A stretch of DNA of 64,000 bases. It comes from Melastoma dodecandrum. Lineage: Eukaryota > Streptophyta > Magnoliopsida > Myrtales > Melastomataceae. A model generated the notes under the pieces. That model saw only the letters and a list, made by a program, of their open reading frames with translations. It made no database searches and had not been told where the DNA came from. Location: NCBI GenBank assembly GCA_029817715.1, contig JARUPY010000539.1, positions 8,407,501-8,471,500 on the forward strand, written 5' to 3'. Shown here piece after piece: positions 1-8,926 of this stretch. Every line of letters starts with the position of its first letter. Position 1 is the stretch's first letter. The position numbers and the translations under genes are program-made.

Positions 1-3000
1 AGGAGGCGCCTCCCAGCCTTGCGCTAATCTTGTCCAGCGATTGATGGTCTAGAGGCTGGCCCGGGGGACAAAGCTCCTCCGTCCTGTCAAACTGCACACC
101 TGCTTTGATACATAATTCAGAAATAAGACAAGGGAACCACAAACCTCGTGCGTCGTCCAAACAACGGTGGATCATCCAATTCAGCAGCCTGCCCACATCA
201 ATAGGCATCTCCTCCATGATACAGTAGATGAGCGCCGCTCGATCCCTGGTGATCTCGCTCGTGTTTTTGCTGGGGATAAGCCGGGTGGCTACAAATAAGG
301 CCCACATACGTGCTTCGGTTGTCAAATTGCTGCCGTGGAGTCTGAGGGGGTCCCGGCTTCTTGTCAATTTCCATTCGGATCCCGGCTTAGCAATTCTCGC
401 AATAACTGCGTTACTATCAAAACGATTATTAAGATAATCGAAATATGCCTCAGTGTTGTAAACAGGGAGGCCATAAAATGTGGAAATCACTGATGCACCA
501 AAAACAGAAAAATCATCCATGAAGACCTCCAAACCATTTTCAATCATATCAGAGAATATGGCCATCATGCATCGTTGAAAAGTCGCAGGTGCATTACACA
601 ATCCAAATGGCATGCGGCGAAACGCAAAGGTACCGAATGGGCATGTGAACGTTGTCTTTTCTTGGTCCTCCGGAGCAATCAAAATTTGATTGTACCCGGA
701 GTATCCATCCAAGAAGCAATAGAAATCCTTACCCGCCAATCGATCAAGCATCTGATCAATAAAGGGTAAAGGAAAATGGTCTTTCCTGGTGGCCTTGTTC
801 AGTTTGCGGTAATCCATGCAAACTCTCCGCCCGGTTACAGTACGAGTCGGAATCAACTCATTCTTCTCGTTCTTGACCACCGTCATCCCTCCTTTCTTCG
901 GGACGCACTGCACAGGGCTAACCCAAGAACTGTCAGAGATCAGGTAAATAATACCTGCATCTAGCCACTTGATGATCTCTTTCTTCACCACTTCCTTCAT
1001 GTTCGGGTTGAGTCGCCTCTGAGCCTCAACTGAGACCTTATGATCATCCTCAAGCAAAATCTTGTGCATACATACCGACGGACTGATTCCTCGAATATCC
1101 GCTATAGTCCATCCCAATGCCTTCTTGTGTGCCTTGAGGATCTCAAGCAATTCCTCCTCCTCTTCTCCTGTAAGATTGGCAGAAATAATCACAGGTAAAG
1201 TATTTGATGGTCCGAGGTACGCATACCTGAGATGATCCGGGAGTTGCTTGAGCTCTAAAGTGGGGGGTTCCTCAATTGAGGGTCGCATCGGGTTCAGTGG
1301 CCGCTCTAGCGTGTCAAATTGTTGAATCCTTCGTGTGAATAACGCTAGAGCTTCCTGGGTGGCACAATCGGGGTCGGTCTTCTCTCCTTCATCTTCTGAG
1401 ATACCTTCATCACCAAGAGGGGAAAACTTGGAAGTGCACCTATCAACAATGTCCATCCGAAAACAATCAGAATTTTCAGAAGGCCATTTAACAGATTTAT
1501 AAACGTTAAATATGACTTCCTGATCGTTGACACGGATTGTCAACTCTCCCTTCCGCACATCAATTAATGCCCTTCCTGTGGCTAAAAACGGACGACCAAG
1601 GATGATAGGAATCTCCTTGTCCTCCTCAAAGTCTAACACCAGAAAGTCAGCCGGAAAAATAAATTTATCTACTTTGACAAGAACATCCTCAATAATCCCT
1701 TTCGGGTACGTAATAGATCTATCGGCTAACTGAAGGGACACAGATGTAGGTCTTACCACCCCCAAACCTAGCTCTTTATACACCGAAAAAGGCATCAGAT
1801 TTATGCTCGCCCCAAGGTCGCAAAGAGCTTTACCTGAGAGTGCTGTTCCAATTGTGCATGGGATTGTGAAGCTACCTGGGTCCTTTAGCTTCGGTGGTAT
1901 CTTCTTCTGGAGGATGACGCTACACTCCTCGGTAAGTTTAACTGTCTCAAAATCGCCCAACCTCCGTTTCTTCGAGAGTACATCCTTCATGAACTTGACG
2001 TAACTAGGCATCTGCTCCAAAGCTTCTGCAAAAGGGATATTAATGTGTAGCTTTTTAAATACAATGAGGAACTTACGGAATTGAGCATCCTCGTTTTGCT
2101 TTCGGGCTCTCTGTGGGAACGGAAGCTTCGAGATATCGATTTCCGGTTTCTTTCTCTCTTCCTCCATCTTTTTCTTCCCTTTGTCCTGCGGCAAGTTCAA
2201 GTTAGAATGTAAAGGGCTAGTATGAGATTTCTTACTAGTTATCTCCACTGGACTGGATCCACTGCTTTCCTTCTTAGCCTCGGCTTCCTCTGCCTCAAGT
2301 GACCGGCCGTTCCTTAGAGTCACGGCTTTGGCTTGCCCCCTTGGATTGATTTCCGTATTGCTCGGGAGAGTCCCATAGGCTCTCGAATTCACCGCCTGAG
2401 CCATCTGGCTAACCTGGTTCTCCAGGTTTCGAATTGACGCTGCTTGGTTCTTCATCAAAGCGTCTTGATTCGCCATGTATTTGAGCATCATCTCTTCGAG
2501 GCTCGGCTTCTTTTCCGAGGCTTCTGCTTGTGCTTGCGGATACTGAGGCGCTGGTGCTGGTGGTCTCGACATACCAGGCGGAGGTGCCTGTGCTCTCCAA
2601 GAAAAGTTCAGGTGATTCCTCCACCCTGGGTTATACGTATTCGAGTATGGGTTGTTGCGCTGGTTTCCAACAAAGTTGGCTTCCTCCATGCTCATGGTGC
2701 ACTGATCTGCAAGATGCGCTCCTCCGCAAATCTGACAACCCTGCTGGTTGCTCTGAACCGAACTAACGTTCGCTTCCTCAACTTTCTTAGTGAGAGCGGC
2801 TAGTTGTGCTTGAATTGAGGTTAAGGTATCCACTTCAAAGACGCCCTGCGGCTTCCTTCTGTTCATACGCTCCGAATACTGGTTCGGCAGACAAGTCTTC
2901 CTCATCGTCTCAAGGAGCTCCAGTCCTTCCACATAGGACTTCCTCAAGAAGGATCCTCCGGATGCCAAATTTACATCCTTCCTGGACGAGTCCGTGAGTC

Positions 3001-3592
3001 CATTATAGAATGCCTCAAGCTGTCTCCATCCAGGCAGATCATGATATGGGCACTGTATCAGCAGATTCTTGAATCGCTCCCATGCCTCCATGAAAGTTTC
3101 ATCGCTGTCCTGTCGGAACGTGGTAATGTCGTTCCTCATCTGAGATATCTTCGAGGGAGGATAATACTGATCTAGGAAGGCCTCCTCCATCTGTGCCCAC
3201 GTCGATATTGAATTCACTGGGAGTGAATTGAACCACGCCCAGGCCTTGTCCTTTAGGGAAAATATGAACAGCTTCAGCCTGACTGCATCTTGGGACACTC
3301 CGTTCTGCCTGAAAGTGTCGCATACGCTGAGAAACTTACTCAGATGCTCGTGCGGATCCTCCATTGGTGTTCCTCTAAACTGGACTGTATTCTGAATCAT
3401 CTGCATCACCGATGTCTTGATCTCGTAATCACGAGCTGCGATGGGCGGTGGTGCTATGCATGACCGGTGAGCGTAAGTTCTGGCCGATGTGAAGTCCATC
3501 ATCGGCCTGTTATCAACATCTGGCCTCCCTCCACGCTCTTGTATCGGGACTAGGTTTCCGTAGATCTGATTTCTGTTGTCCTCGTCGGCCAT
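1..3592 (-). CDS. gag-pol polyprotein of Athila-like element, truncated in RT and fused to a PF20167-like domain (partial)
   Basis: The frame opens with ATG at 3592-3590 and has no stop to position 1, so 1197 codons are visible and the end lies outside the window. Order: Retrotrans_gag core (about residues 75-240, with the conserved AWAWFNSL stretch), a CX2CX3HX4C zinc knuckle (286-298), aspartic protease with DLGASINLMP (D592), then RT with CMDYRKLNKAT (about 925) and active site FMDD (1024-1027, bases 512-523). RT should continue with thumb, RNase H and integrase. Instead, from about residue 1030, the frame runs into a different protein (GLPVYNTEAYFDYLNN, LTTEARMWALFVATRLIPS). This resembles the family annotated 'putative plant transposon protein domain' (PF20167), which is found in element-borne extra ORFs. 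The simplest reading is an internal deletion joining RT to a downstream ORF of the same element; a fusion by nested insertion is the alternative. Without the RT thumb and RNase H it cannot be replication-competent alone. Confidence 0.85.
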   Translation of the reverse strand, partial: MADEDNRNQIYGNLVPIQERGGRPDVDNRPMMDFTSARTYAHRSCIAPPPIAARDYEIKTSVMQMIQNTVQFRGTPMEDPHEHLSKFLSVCDTFRQNGVSQDAVRLKLFIFSLKDKAWAWFNSLPVNSISTWAQMEEAFLDQYYPPSKISQMRNDITTFRQDSDETFMEAWERFKNLLIQCPYHDLPGWRQLEAFYNGLTDSSRKDVNLASGGSFLRKSYVEGLELLETMRKTCLPNQYSERMNRRKPQGVFEVDTLTSIQAQLAALTKKVEEANVSSVQSNQQGCQICGGAHLADQCTMSMEEANFVGNQRNNPYSNTYNPGWRNHLNFSWRAQAPPPGMSRPPAPAPQYPQAQAEASEKKPSLEEMMLKYMANQDALMKNQAASIRNLENQVSQMAQAVNSRAYGTLPSNTEINPRGQAKAVTLRNGRSLEAEEAEAKKESSGSSPVEITSKKSHTSPLHSNLNLPQDKGKKKMEEERKKPEIDISKLPFPQRARKQNEDAQFRKFLIVFKKLHINIPFAEALEQMPSYVKFMKDVLSKKRRLGDFETVKLTEECSVILQKKIPPKLKDPGSFTIPCTIGTALSGKALCDLGASINLMPFSVYKELGLGVVRPTSVSLQLADRSITYPKGIIEDVLVKVDKFIFPADFLVLDFEEDKEIPIILGRPFLATGRALIDVRKGELTIRVNDQEVIFNVYKSVKWPSENSDCFRMDIVDRCTSKFSPLGDEGISEDEGEKTDPDCATQEALALFTRRIQQFDTLERPLNPMRPSIEEPPTLELKQLPDHLRYAYLGPSNTLPVIISANLTGEEEEELLEILKAHKKALGWTIADIRGISPSVCMHKILLEDDHKVSVEAQRRLNPNMKEVVKKEIIKWLDAGIIYLISDSSWVSPVQCVPKKGGMTVVKNEKNELIPTRTVTGRRVCMDYRKLNKATRKDHFPLPFIDQMLDRLAGKDFYCFLDGYSGYNQILIAPEDQEKTTFTCPFGTFAFRRMPFGLCNAPATFQRCMMAIFSDMIENGLEVFMDDFSVFGASVISTFYGLPVYNTEAYFDYLNNRFDSNAVIARIAKPGSEWKLTRSRDPLRLHGSNLTTEARMWALFVATRLIPSKNTSEITRDRAALIYCIMEEMPIDVGRLLNWMIHRCLDDARGLWFPCLISELCIKAGVQFDRTEELCPPGQPLDHQSLDKISARLGGAS

Positions 3593-3770
3593 AGCTACTC
3601 GCTGTGCTCTCAATTTGCCGAAAGGTGCGCTCGATTTCTGGGTCCAATGGAGTCAAATTAGCTCCTTGACTCCGTAGCATAAACTGAAATATATAAAGAG
3701 AAAAACAAAAACTTGAACGTCAAACAGTTATCGAAAAAAAAGAGGTAAAAGACAACTAAAAGAAAACTGG

Positions 3771-3789
3771 TTCCCCGGCAACGGCGCCA
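3771..3789 (-). other. Primer binding site, tRNA-Asp type
   Basis: The minus strand reads TGGCGCCGTTGCCGGGGAA, the classic plant Ty3 primer site complementary to the 3' end of tRNA-Asp. It starts five bases past the LTR end and places the LTR/leader boundary at 3795. Confidence 0.88.
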
Positions 3790-4665
3790 AAATTTGGTAC
3801 GCGTCGTCAACGCAACAAAAATAAATCCTCGTTCACACAAACTAAGCAGTAAGGGCAAGCAAGGGTCGATCCCACAGAGAATCAGTATCAATTATGTACT
3901 GTAACGTCAAATTCGATAACCAAATTCAAGGTCAAGTGAACAAATTAAGTGATGAGAAGTTAAACTAACAGCAAAGTGAATCGAATTACCAATAAGAATG
4001 AAAGATCTATGACTACCGATTTCCCCTCATGACTTATGCTCTCATATCCCCTCTTCTTATTACTATTGAATTTCATCGGTTGTTAACTGTAGGCCGCTAA
4101 TCTCTCCCCATAACCCTCTCGGATATCCGGGAACGTACCCCCATGTATCAAATTCTCTACTCTATGTCTAGGCAAAGAACTAGTGGAGGTCCTTTACGAT
4201 TTAACCCTACTTTGATTACCCAAGGTGCACGGTATTTCTACTCTCACACTAAAACCCGGTCTCTCGACTCGAAGGTTCCTTAGGTTATCCTAATCCCGAT
4301 CTGACCTAGGCTATCCTCTCGAGTCTCCCTAGGTGATCAAATCAATATCAACAGTTGATCAGGCTGCTAATACGCATTAAACACGGAATTGGATAAACAA
4401 CCGATGGAAATTCAAATCATAATAAAGAAAGGTTCAACAATTACAAAAGAACACGAGGTTCCATCGTCGTCCTAGAATAAAGAAATTAGTTCATAGCGAT
4501 GCAACACGAAAGCCAGATCAAAGATGAAAGCATAATTGAAATCTAAAAGCAAAAGGGAAAAGAATTTGCAATTCGCCGCCGGCACCAATCTCCTGTCACG
4601 AGCCTTTTGCCGTCAAAGAAAAACCAATTCCCACCACACCAACCCTAGTACGCCTTAAGTTTGAG

Positions 4666-4673
4666 TATTTATA
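4666..4673 (-). promoter_or_regulatory. TATA box of the Athila LTR
   Basis: TATAAATA on the minus strand, about 80 bp downstream of the first palindrome and well inside the LTR, where a U3/R promoter is expected. No transcription start can be read from sequence. Confidence 0.6.
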
Positions 4674-4753
4674 CTAGGGAATAACTAAAGGACCTAAATA
4701 GAAATAAAGAAAGAATATAAGAATTCGGAGGGGAGGAGATTTTCTGGTTCTGC

Positions 4754-4911
4754 CGCAGCTGCGAGGAAATCTTCCGCAGCTGCGAACTTCAATGTGGTGT
4801 GCTCGATTTGGCTTCTTCGCAGCTGCGAAGAAATATTCCGCAGCTGCGGAAGTCTCTGAGGTTGCGAACTTCCTCTTGCCCGCAGCTGCGTCGAGACTCT
4901 CCGCAGCTGCG
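4754..4911. repeat. Six CGCAGCTGCG palindromes in three pairs in LTR U3
   Basis: Perfect 10-bp palindromes begin at 4754, 4775, 4818, 4839, 4881 and 4902. Within a pair the spacing is always 21 bp (two helical turns); pairs recur every 63-64 bp. Each contains CAGCTG, an E-box (CANNTG) core. Position just upstream of the TATA box (on the minus strand) suggests an enhancer block; that role is inferred. Confidence 0.85.
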
Positions 4912-5399
4912 GAGGTCTCTGTGGTGGCACTCCTCGCTTCCTTCTCACAACTCTTCCTTCCTCTCTTCGTTGTTCCTCATTTCATCTTCAATTCCCTACA
5001 CGAACAATAACGAACATGAGGTAACACAATTCAGCTTGAAACATCCGATCTAAACACCTAGAACGAAGGAACTAACTCAAATCAAGGCACAAATGTGATC
5101 ATTTAACTCTACTTTCGTAGAGTTATCACACAACCCTCACTTCGTTGACGACTTTGCTTTGATGGTTAGAGGAGTCTGCTTTTGCACTAGTAAAGGACCA
5201 ACTCCTCCAAATTTCACCCTTTAGAAGAACGGTGAAGAAAATGGTGGTAAATTGTGGTAAGAGAATTCTAATTAAGGCATGTCAAATAATTAAAATTAAC
5301 TGAGTGAGTAAGAATAATATTCACGGGGCGTTGTGTGACCCATTGATGTTAATCTTCCGTGATGTCGAAAAATGATGTCCCTTGGTAATGAATTCTTCG

Positions 5400-5800
5400 T
5401 TGTTTTACATGCAAAACAAAGAAAATGAGAGAGATGTGTAAAGTCTTTAGTAACAGTTAAATCGACGTAAATTTAACCGAAGTGAAACAGTAAGGCATGA
5501 CTTACCGTTTGAAATGATTGAATTAAATTGGACATTTTATATCAGAAGATGCCTCATTGATTGTCGAATCTGAGTTGTTTACCTGCAAAACAGAGGATAC
5601 AATGGAAGGGTATATGAGTAGTATTAATTATATCTGAACTAAATATAATTAATAACAGCAAGATTTGTCTTACCGCTTTGAAGGGCTTGAATCGGTTTTT
5701 GATGCGGGATCTCGACATTAGGTCGATATTTCTCGGATATGCATTTATCCGAAGCTCGACGACATTAAGGAAAATTTTCGGCGCAAACGATCATGCAAGA
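5400..5800 (-). pseudogene. Exon-like segments with duplicated exon-intron module, unidentified
   Basis: On the minus strand an open stretch ending near 5690 stops at a donor-like G|GTAAGAC. A ~100-nt AT-rich interval then ends in a good acceptor (TCTGTTTTGCAG) near 5588, followed by a second short segment that ends in another donor-like G|GTAAGTC near 5505. Downstream an acceptor-like tract has decayed (TTTTGCATG). The two donor/intron/acceptor modules resemble each other, as if an exon-intron unit was duplicated. The second segment contains a stop. No family recognised. The rest of 5131-5950 is AT-rich and shows nothing else. Confidence 0.25.
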
Positions 5801-5876
5801 TGAGATGTGATTTGAATTAATAATGCATAATCCGGATTAGATTTATTCAAAATGTACACTATTTAAGGAAAATCTG

Positions 5877-5897
5877 TTTTTTTTTTTTTTTTTTTTT
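5877..5897. repeat. Homopolymer run of 21 T
   Basis: An uninterrupted T tract. It could be the poly(A) tail of a minus-strand retroposed sequence, but no body of such an element is recognisable next to it. Confidence 0.7.
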
Positions 5898-5949
5898 AAA
5901 GTCCAATAAAACCAACAAATTCACATAGTCGATGCGTTGTTAAAATACA

Positions 5950-6904
5950 CATATTAATTAAATAAATAAATTATAAAAAAAGAAAGAAGCTCAGGAAAGA
6001 GGACAGACGAGAACTGACCTGTTGAAGTTTTGGTACCGGAGGGTCGGACGTCTTCGCGTGGGTTGGGGAAGGTGGGGACAGCCATCCCGACTTTGGAGGT
6101 CCAGGGTAGCGACGACGGGCTCTCCGAGGACGGCTTGATGTCTGGCGAAAGTTGCAGGAGCAGATCGCTCGGAGGCCAGGCCATATGGAGGCCGAGAGGG
6201 TGTGGCTCCATGTTGGGGATCGCTAGATCCGGAGCTACGGATTAGGAGGAGCCAGGGGCAAGAGGCCGCCGGGAGGAGATGCTGAGAAGAGGGGAGGGGG
6301 AGGCTGGTCGGAAGCGCCTCTGGAAGTCGCCGTTCGTCGCTGCCGGATAGACGGGGTTGCCGTAGTTGGGGCACTCTTCTGGTTGTTCGCACTCGACCAT
6401 GACGTAAGGGCTGGAGCTCCCTGGCCATCTTTGGGGAGGAAGGCCTTGGCGTTGACAAACTCCACCACCAGCCTCCTTACTATACGAGGAGGAGTAGCGC
6501 CCTGGGGACTGTGACTAGGGTGAGGAGGCGGTCATGGCGGGGGTCTGTCTGTGTCCGTTGTCGGGAAGAAGAGGGACGACTCGATTTCTCATGCTGGTAA
6601 GAGGTTGACTTTGGCACCTCCAAAAGATGTTGCCGTCAGCGGAGTTGTTTCGCTGTTGCTGTTGTTCTGTTCACCTTCATGCGTGCAGATCTAGATGTCG
6701 GCCCGAACTGGAGGATGAGGAGTTCTCTGGCGTTGGCAAGGGATGGAGTCCGGTGTTTGTCGCTGACCTTGGCACTGTCGGGACTGGTTTCGGTTGCTAC
6801 TGTTATTATCGATGCTGCCGATTGTGCAGGAGCTTTTCCGTTCAACCTTGGTGTAATACCTCAAATGAGCCATGAATTCCCTAAGCCCCATAGTTTAAGT
6901 GCAA
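5950..6904. other. GC-rich stretch without a supported gene
   Basis: Open frames exist on both strands (longest 155 codons at 5991-6458, minus) but they overlap each other in several frames, are rich in Pro, Ser and Arg as expected from GC-rich sequence, and match no domain I know. Possibly old transposable-element sequence. Confidence 0.5.
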
Positions 6905-7145
6905 CTCAAGGTACTCAAGCTAGTCCTCTTTAAGGAAGAGGGTGATCTTGGTTCCTCTTCCGAGAGTCTCCCCAGAAGTGTCCCTAGTAACGGTGAAGGA
7001 TCCACCAGCTTGGGACTCCCAGACATATTATTCATCATCATCGTGCTTGCTGGTAACAATGACCTTCTCGGCAACAAGATAAGCAGAATAGAACCCGACA
7101 CCGAACTGCCCAACCATGCTGACGTCAGCACCAGCAGCAAGCTTT
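6905..7145 (-). pseudogene. HSP90 N-terminal-domain fragment
   Basis: The minus-strand translation from about 7142 contains [19 protein letters not shown], the near-invariant ATP-lid region of cytosolic HSP90, followed by [34 protein letters not shown] and a short piece of the next helix. Only about 75 codons of this ~700-residue chaperone remain. Two in-frame stops break it: TAA at 7028-7030 and TAG at 6920-6922. Both sides lose similarity abruptly. It lies between unrelated GC-rich DNA and exon-like sequence, so it is a captured or retroposed scrap rather than a decaying locus. Confidence 0.85.
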
Positions 7146-7149
7146 TTTA

Positions 7150-8195
7150 GACCAAGTATGCCTTCCCCCGACAAGGATCCCACCAAGGACGATCCCGACA
7201 CCTCCCAAATCTCCTCATTAATGCTGCAAAAGAAAAAAAAACTGATTACAAAAAAGCTTACTTAAATTTCAACGAAATCAGTAGAATTCCAATAATACTA
7301 GTCTAAACCCAACGAAATTGCAGTAAATAATGGAAGAAGACTTCAGAGAAGGGAACAAGGAAGGGGGACGTTCATCAGATGAAAAAGGGGGGGTTCATCA
7401 TTCTCAGGAAGGGAGAAAAAAGGTTGATGAGATTCTCTTAAAAAAACTCACCAATTCTCCAGGGAAGGTCTTCTTCATCTTCTCGAAGGAAACAGGGGAG
7501 ATTTTCGAAGCCATCGGCCTTTCTCCCTTGTTTACTCTTCGGCTGTCCCAGCGTTCTTCTCTTCTTCAGCCATTCCTAACCAAGGTAAGAAAGAATCTAG
7601 CGACGCGAACCCCCTTGCTGCCAACCGAAGCTTGGTCTTCATCAGCATGATGAAGGAGTGTTCCAGCACCGGTGAATGAATCTTCAACCGCAAACTCAAC
7701 ATCGTCAGCAGCAAGGAAGAAGCACCTCATCGCTATTGAAGAACTCTAGCGCAGACTCGAATCATCGGGTTTCACCAACAGCGGGGAACAAGCTCCCCAC
7801 AACGACGACCCCCTCTCACTGTAGCAGCAATGGCAACCTTCCCGAGTCCAGCCGACGGCTGTTCCACGGCTCTTATTGTTTGCTTTACATGTGCAGGTTT
7901 ACAAACTTGCTAAGAAGCTCATGACCGTTTGTTCACGTCCCCTTTACTGTTCAGTTTTTGAGTTTAACCATCGAACGCCGGTTCTTTGCCTTCGCTTCGG
8001 CTGTCAACTCCTGCAGCCTAGTAGCAACAAGCACTTCCGAGGCCAACTCCTTGGTGGCAGCAAGCGCACATATCCCAGTTGCCCAAATTGACATTCCGGA
8101 CAACTCGACCTCCTCTAGTAGTAAGCTCCGAACTGGACGACACAACGTCATTGACCCCGACTCCGCCTCTGTTTGTGTCGGGTGACACACCGTCC
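7150..8195. other. No supported gene
   Basis: Apart from the orphan exon-like segment above, this holds short overlapping open frames on both strands with no recognisable domain. Composition shifts from A-rich (7220-7330) to moderately GC-rich. Confidence 0.45.
7452..7514 (-). pseudogene. Possible orphan first exon (21 codons), unidentified
   Basis: ATG at 7514-7512 opens MASKISPVSFEKMKKTFPGEL, ending at a strong donor (TTG|GTGAGT). A good acceptor with a T-rich tract (TTTTTTTTTCTTTTGCAG) lies about 230 nt downstream at 7224-7226, but the frame then meets a stop after one codon. It lies 5' of the HSP90 scrap on the same strand and does not resemble HSP90. Either a broken gene or chance. Confidence 0.25.
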
Positions 8196-8540
8196 AAGCG
8201 GATCAGGTCTTACGCTCTAAAACTCTCAGTCCCGAGGCGTGATGATCTTCCAAGTAAAATAAATTGGGAAACTCAAGCATGAGTCAATGATTTGTTGGCT
8301 CAAATGTTGATTTTGTGACGATGGTCCATCCATGCATTCCTGGTGTATCTATTTGCTCAAATTCCAAACAATTAATGGGTTGTGATGTTGTTTTCAGTTC
8401 AAAATTTTTTGCGTGTTTACATGTAAAAATTATACCGACCCATAAGTTTAATTCAAGCGTTGGACTCGGACTCACGTGAGATAATCACAAACGCAATCAC
8501 AAAGAAGTAAAAATAGGCGGAAAGAAACGATGACTGTGTA
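8196..8540 (+). pseudogene. Duplicated 3' end of the sulfotransferase gene (last codons plus 3' UTR)
   Basis: From 8196 the sequence matches the sulfotransferase at 61559 onward: shared AAGCGGATCAGGTCTTA, then CTCCCGAGG-like sequence, AAATAAATTGGG with the AATAAA signal, GAGTCAATGATTTGTTGG, CATCCATGC and TTTGCTCAAATTCCAAA. Weaker similarity continues to the GACTCACGTGAGAT-type motif at about 8470 (compare about 62030). The coding part upstream is absent, so only the terminal few codons were copied. Several indels separate the copies, so it is old. Confidence 0.8.
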
Positions 8541-8926
8541 TATAAACTTGAGTCAGGTGGTGTATAAAAGAAATATGGGGAAGCTCGCGGCTTACTTAGG
8601 CCCACCGAAATGGCTATGCATCGGTAAAGGCACTGGGGCCGCTTTTGTAAATCTAAATCTTCCGTGGTTTGAAGCATCAGGTGCCATTCATTACTGATGT
8701 GTGGATTAGGAAAATGTCGATGGGCTTGGTATACCTACAAACCTAAAAAAGAAAGCAAGTAAGAGCGTTCAAGATTCATATGTACAATAACAATAATAAT
8801 ACATTCCCGAAAAATCACGAAATTTTGGAGACATGTCTTTAACATATAAACAATGAATGTTCTGAAAATTGAGCCTAAATGGAGAAGCCCAAAAGAGTAT
8901 ATATTTCGAAGAAGTTGGGTCGGACT
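8541..8926. other. AT-rich spacer before the satellite
   Basis: No gene or repeat recognised. The switch into the satellite at 8927 is abrupt. Confidence 0.5.

Larger units (their letters stand above)
1..5130 (-). mobile_element. Athila-like Ty3 LTR retrotransposon, 5' part (continues off the left edge)
   Basis: Reading the minus strand from 5130 downward, the sequence gives an LTR starting TGTGATAAC, an LTR end in CA, a 5-nt gap, a primer binding site matching the Asp-tRNA type, a ~180-nt leader and a long gag-pol frame. The protease core (DLGASINLMP) and the zinc-knuckle gag are typical of the Athila branch of plant Ty3 elements. The 3' half and the second LTR lie outside the window, so target-site duplication and LTR divergence (age) cannot be assessed. 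The uninterrupted frame suggests a recent insertion. Confidence 0.85.
3795..5130 (-). repeat. 5' LTR of the Athila-like element (1336 bp)
   Basis: On the minus strand it begins TGTGATAAC at 5130 and ends GTACCA at 3795, giving TG...CA ends. The terminus carries a perfect 8-bp stem hairpin (5105-5112 with 5117-5124) just inside the 5' end. The U3 part holds the GCAGCTGC palindrome array and a TATA box at 4666-4673. Open frames in this stretch on both strands (4694-5053) are shadows of the repeats, not genes. Confidence 0.82.

Noticed and set aside
1527..2997. Plus-strand open frames of 60-119 codons
   Set aside because: Shadows of the continuous minus-strand gag-pol frame.
4694..5053. 84-codon frames on both strands in the LTR
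   Set aside because: Produced by the CGCAGCTGCG palindromes, which read QLR/AAA in several frames.
5991..6458. 155-codon minus-strand open frame
   Set aside because: GC-rich, overlapping open frames in other phases, low-complexity Pro/Ser/Arg composition and no domain.
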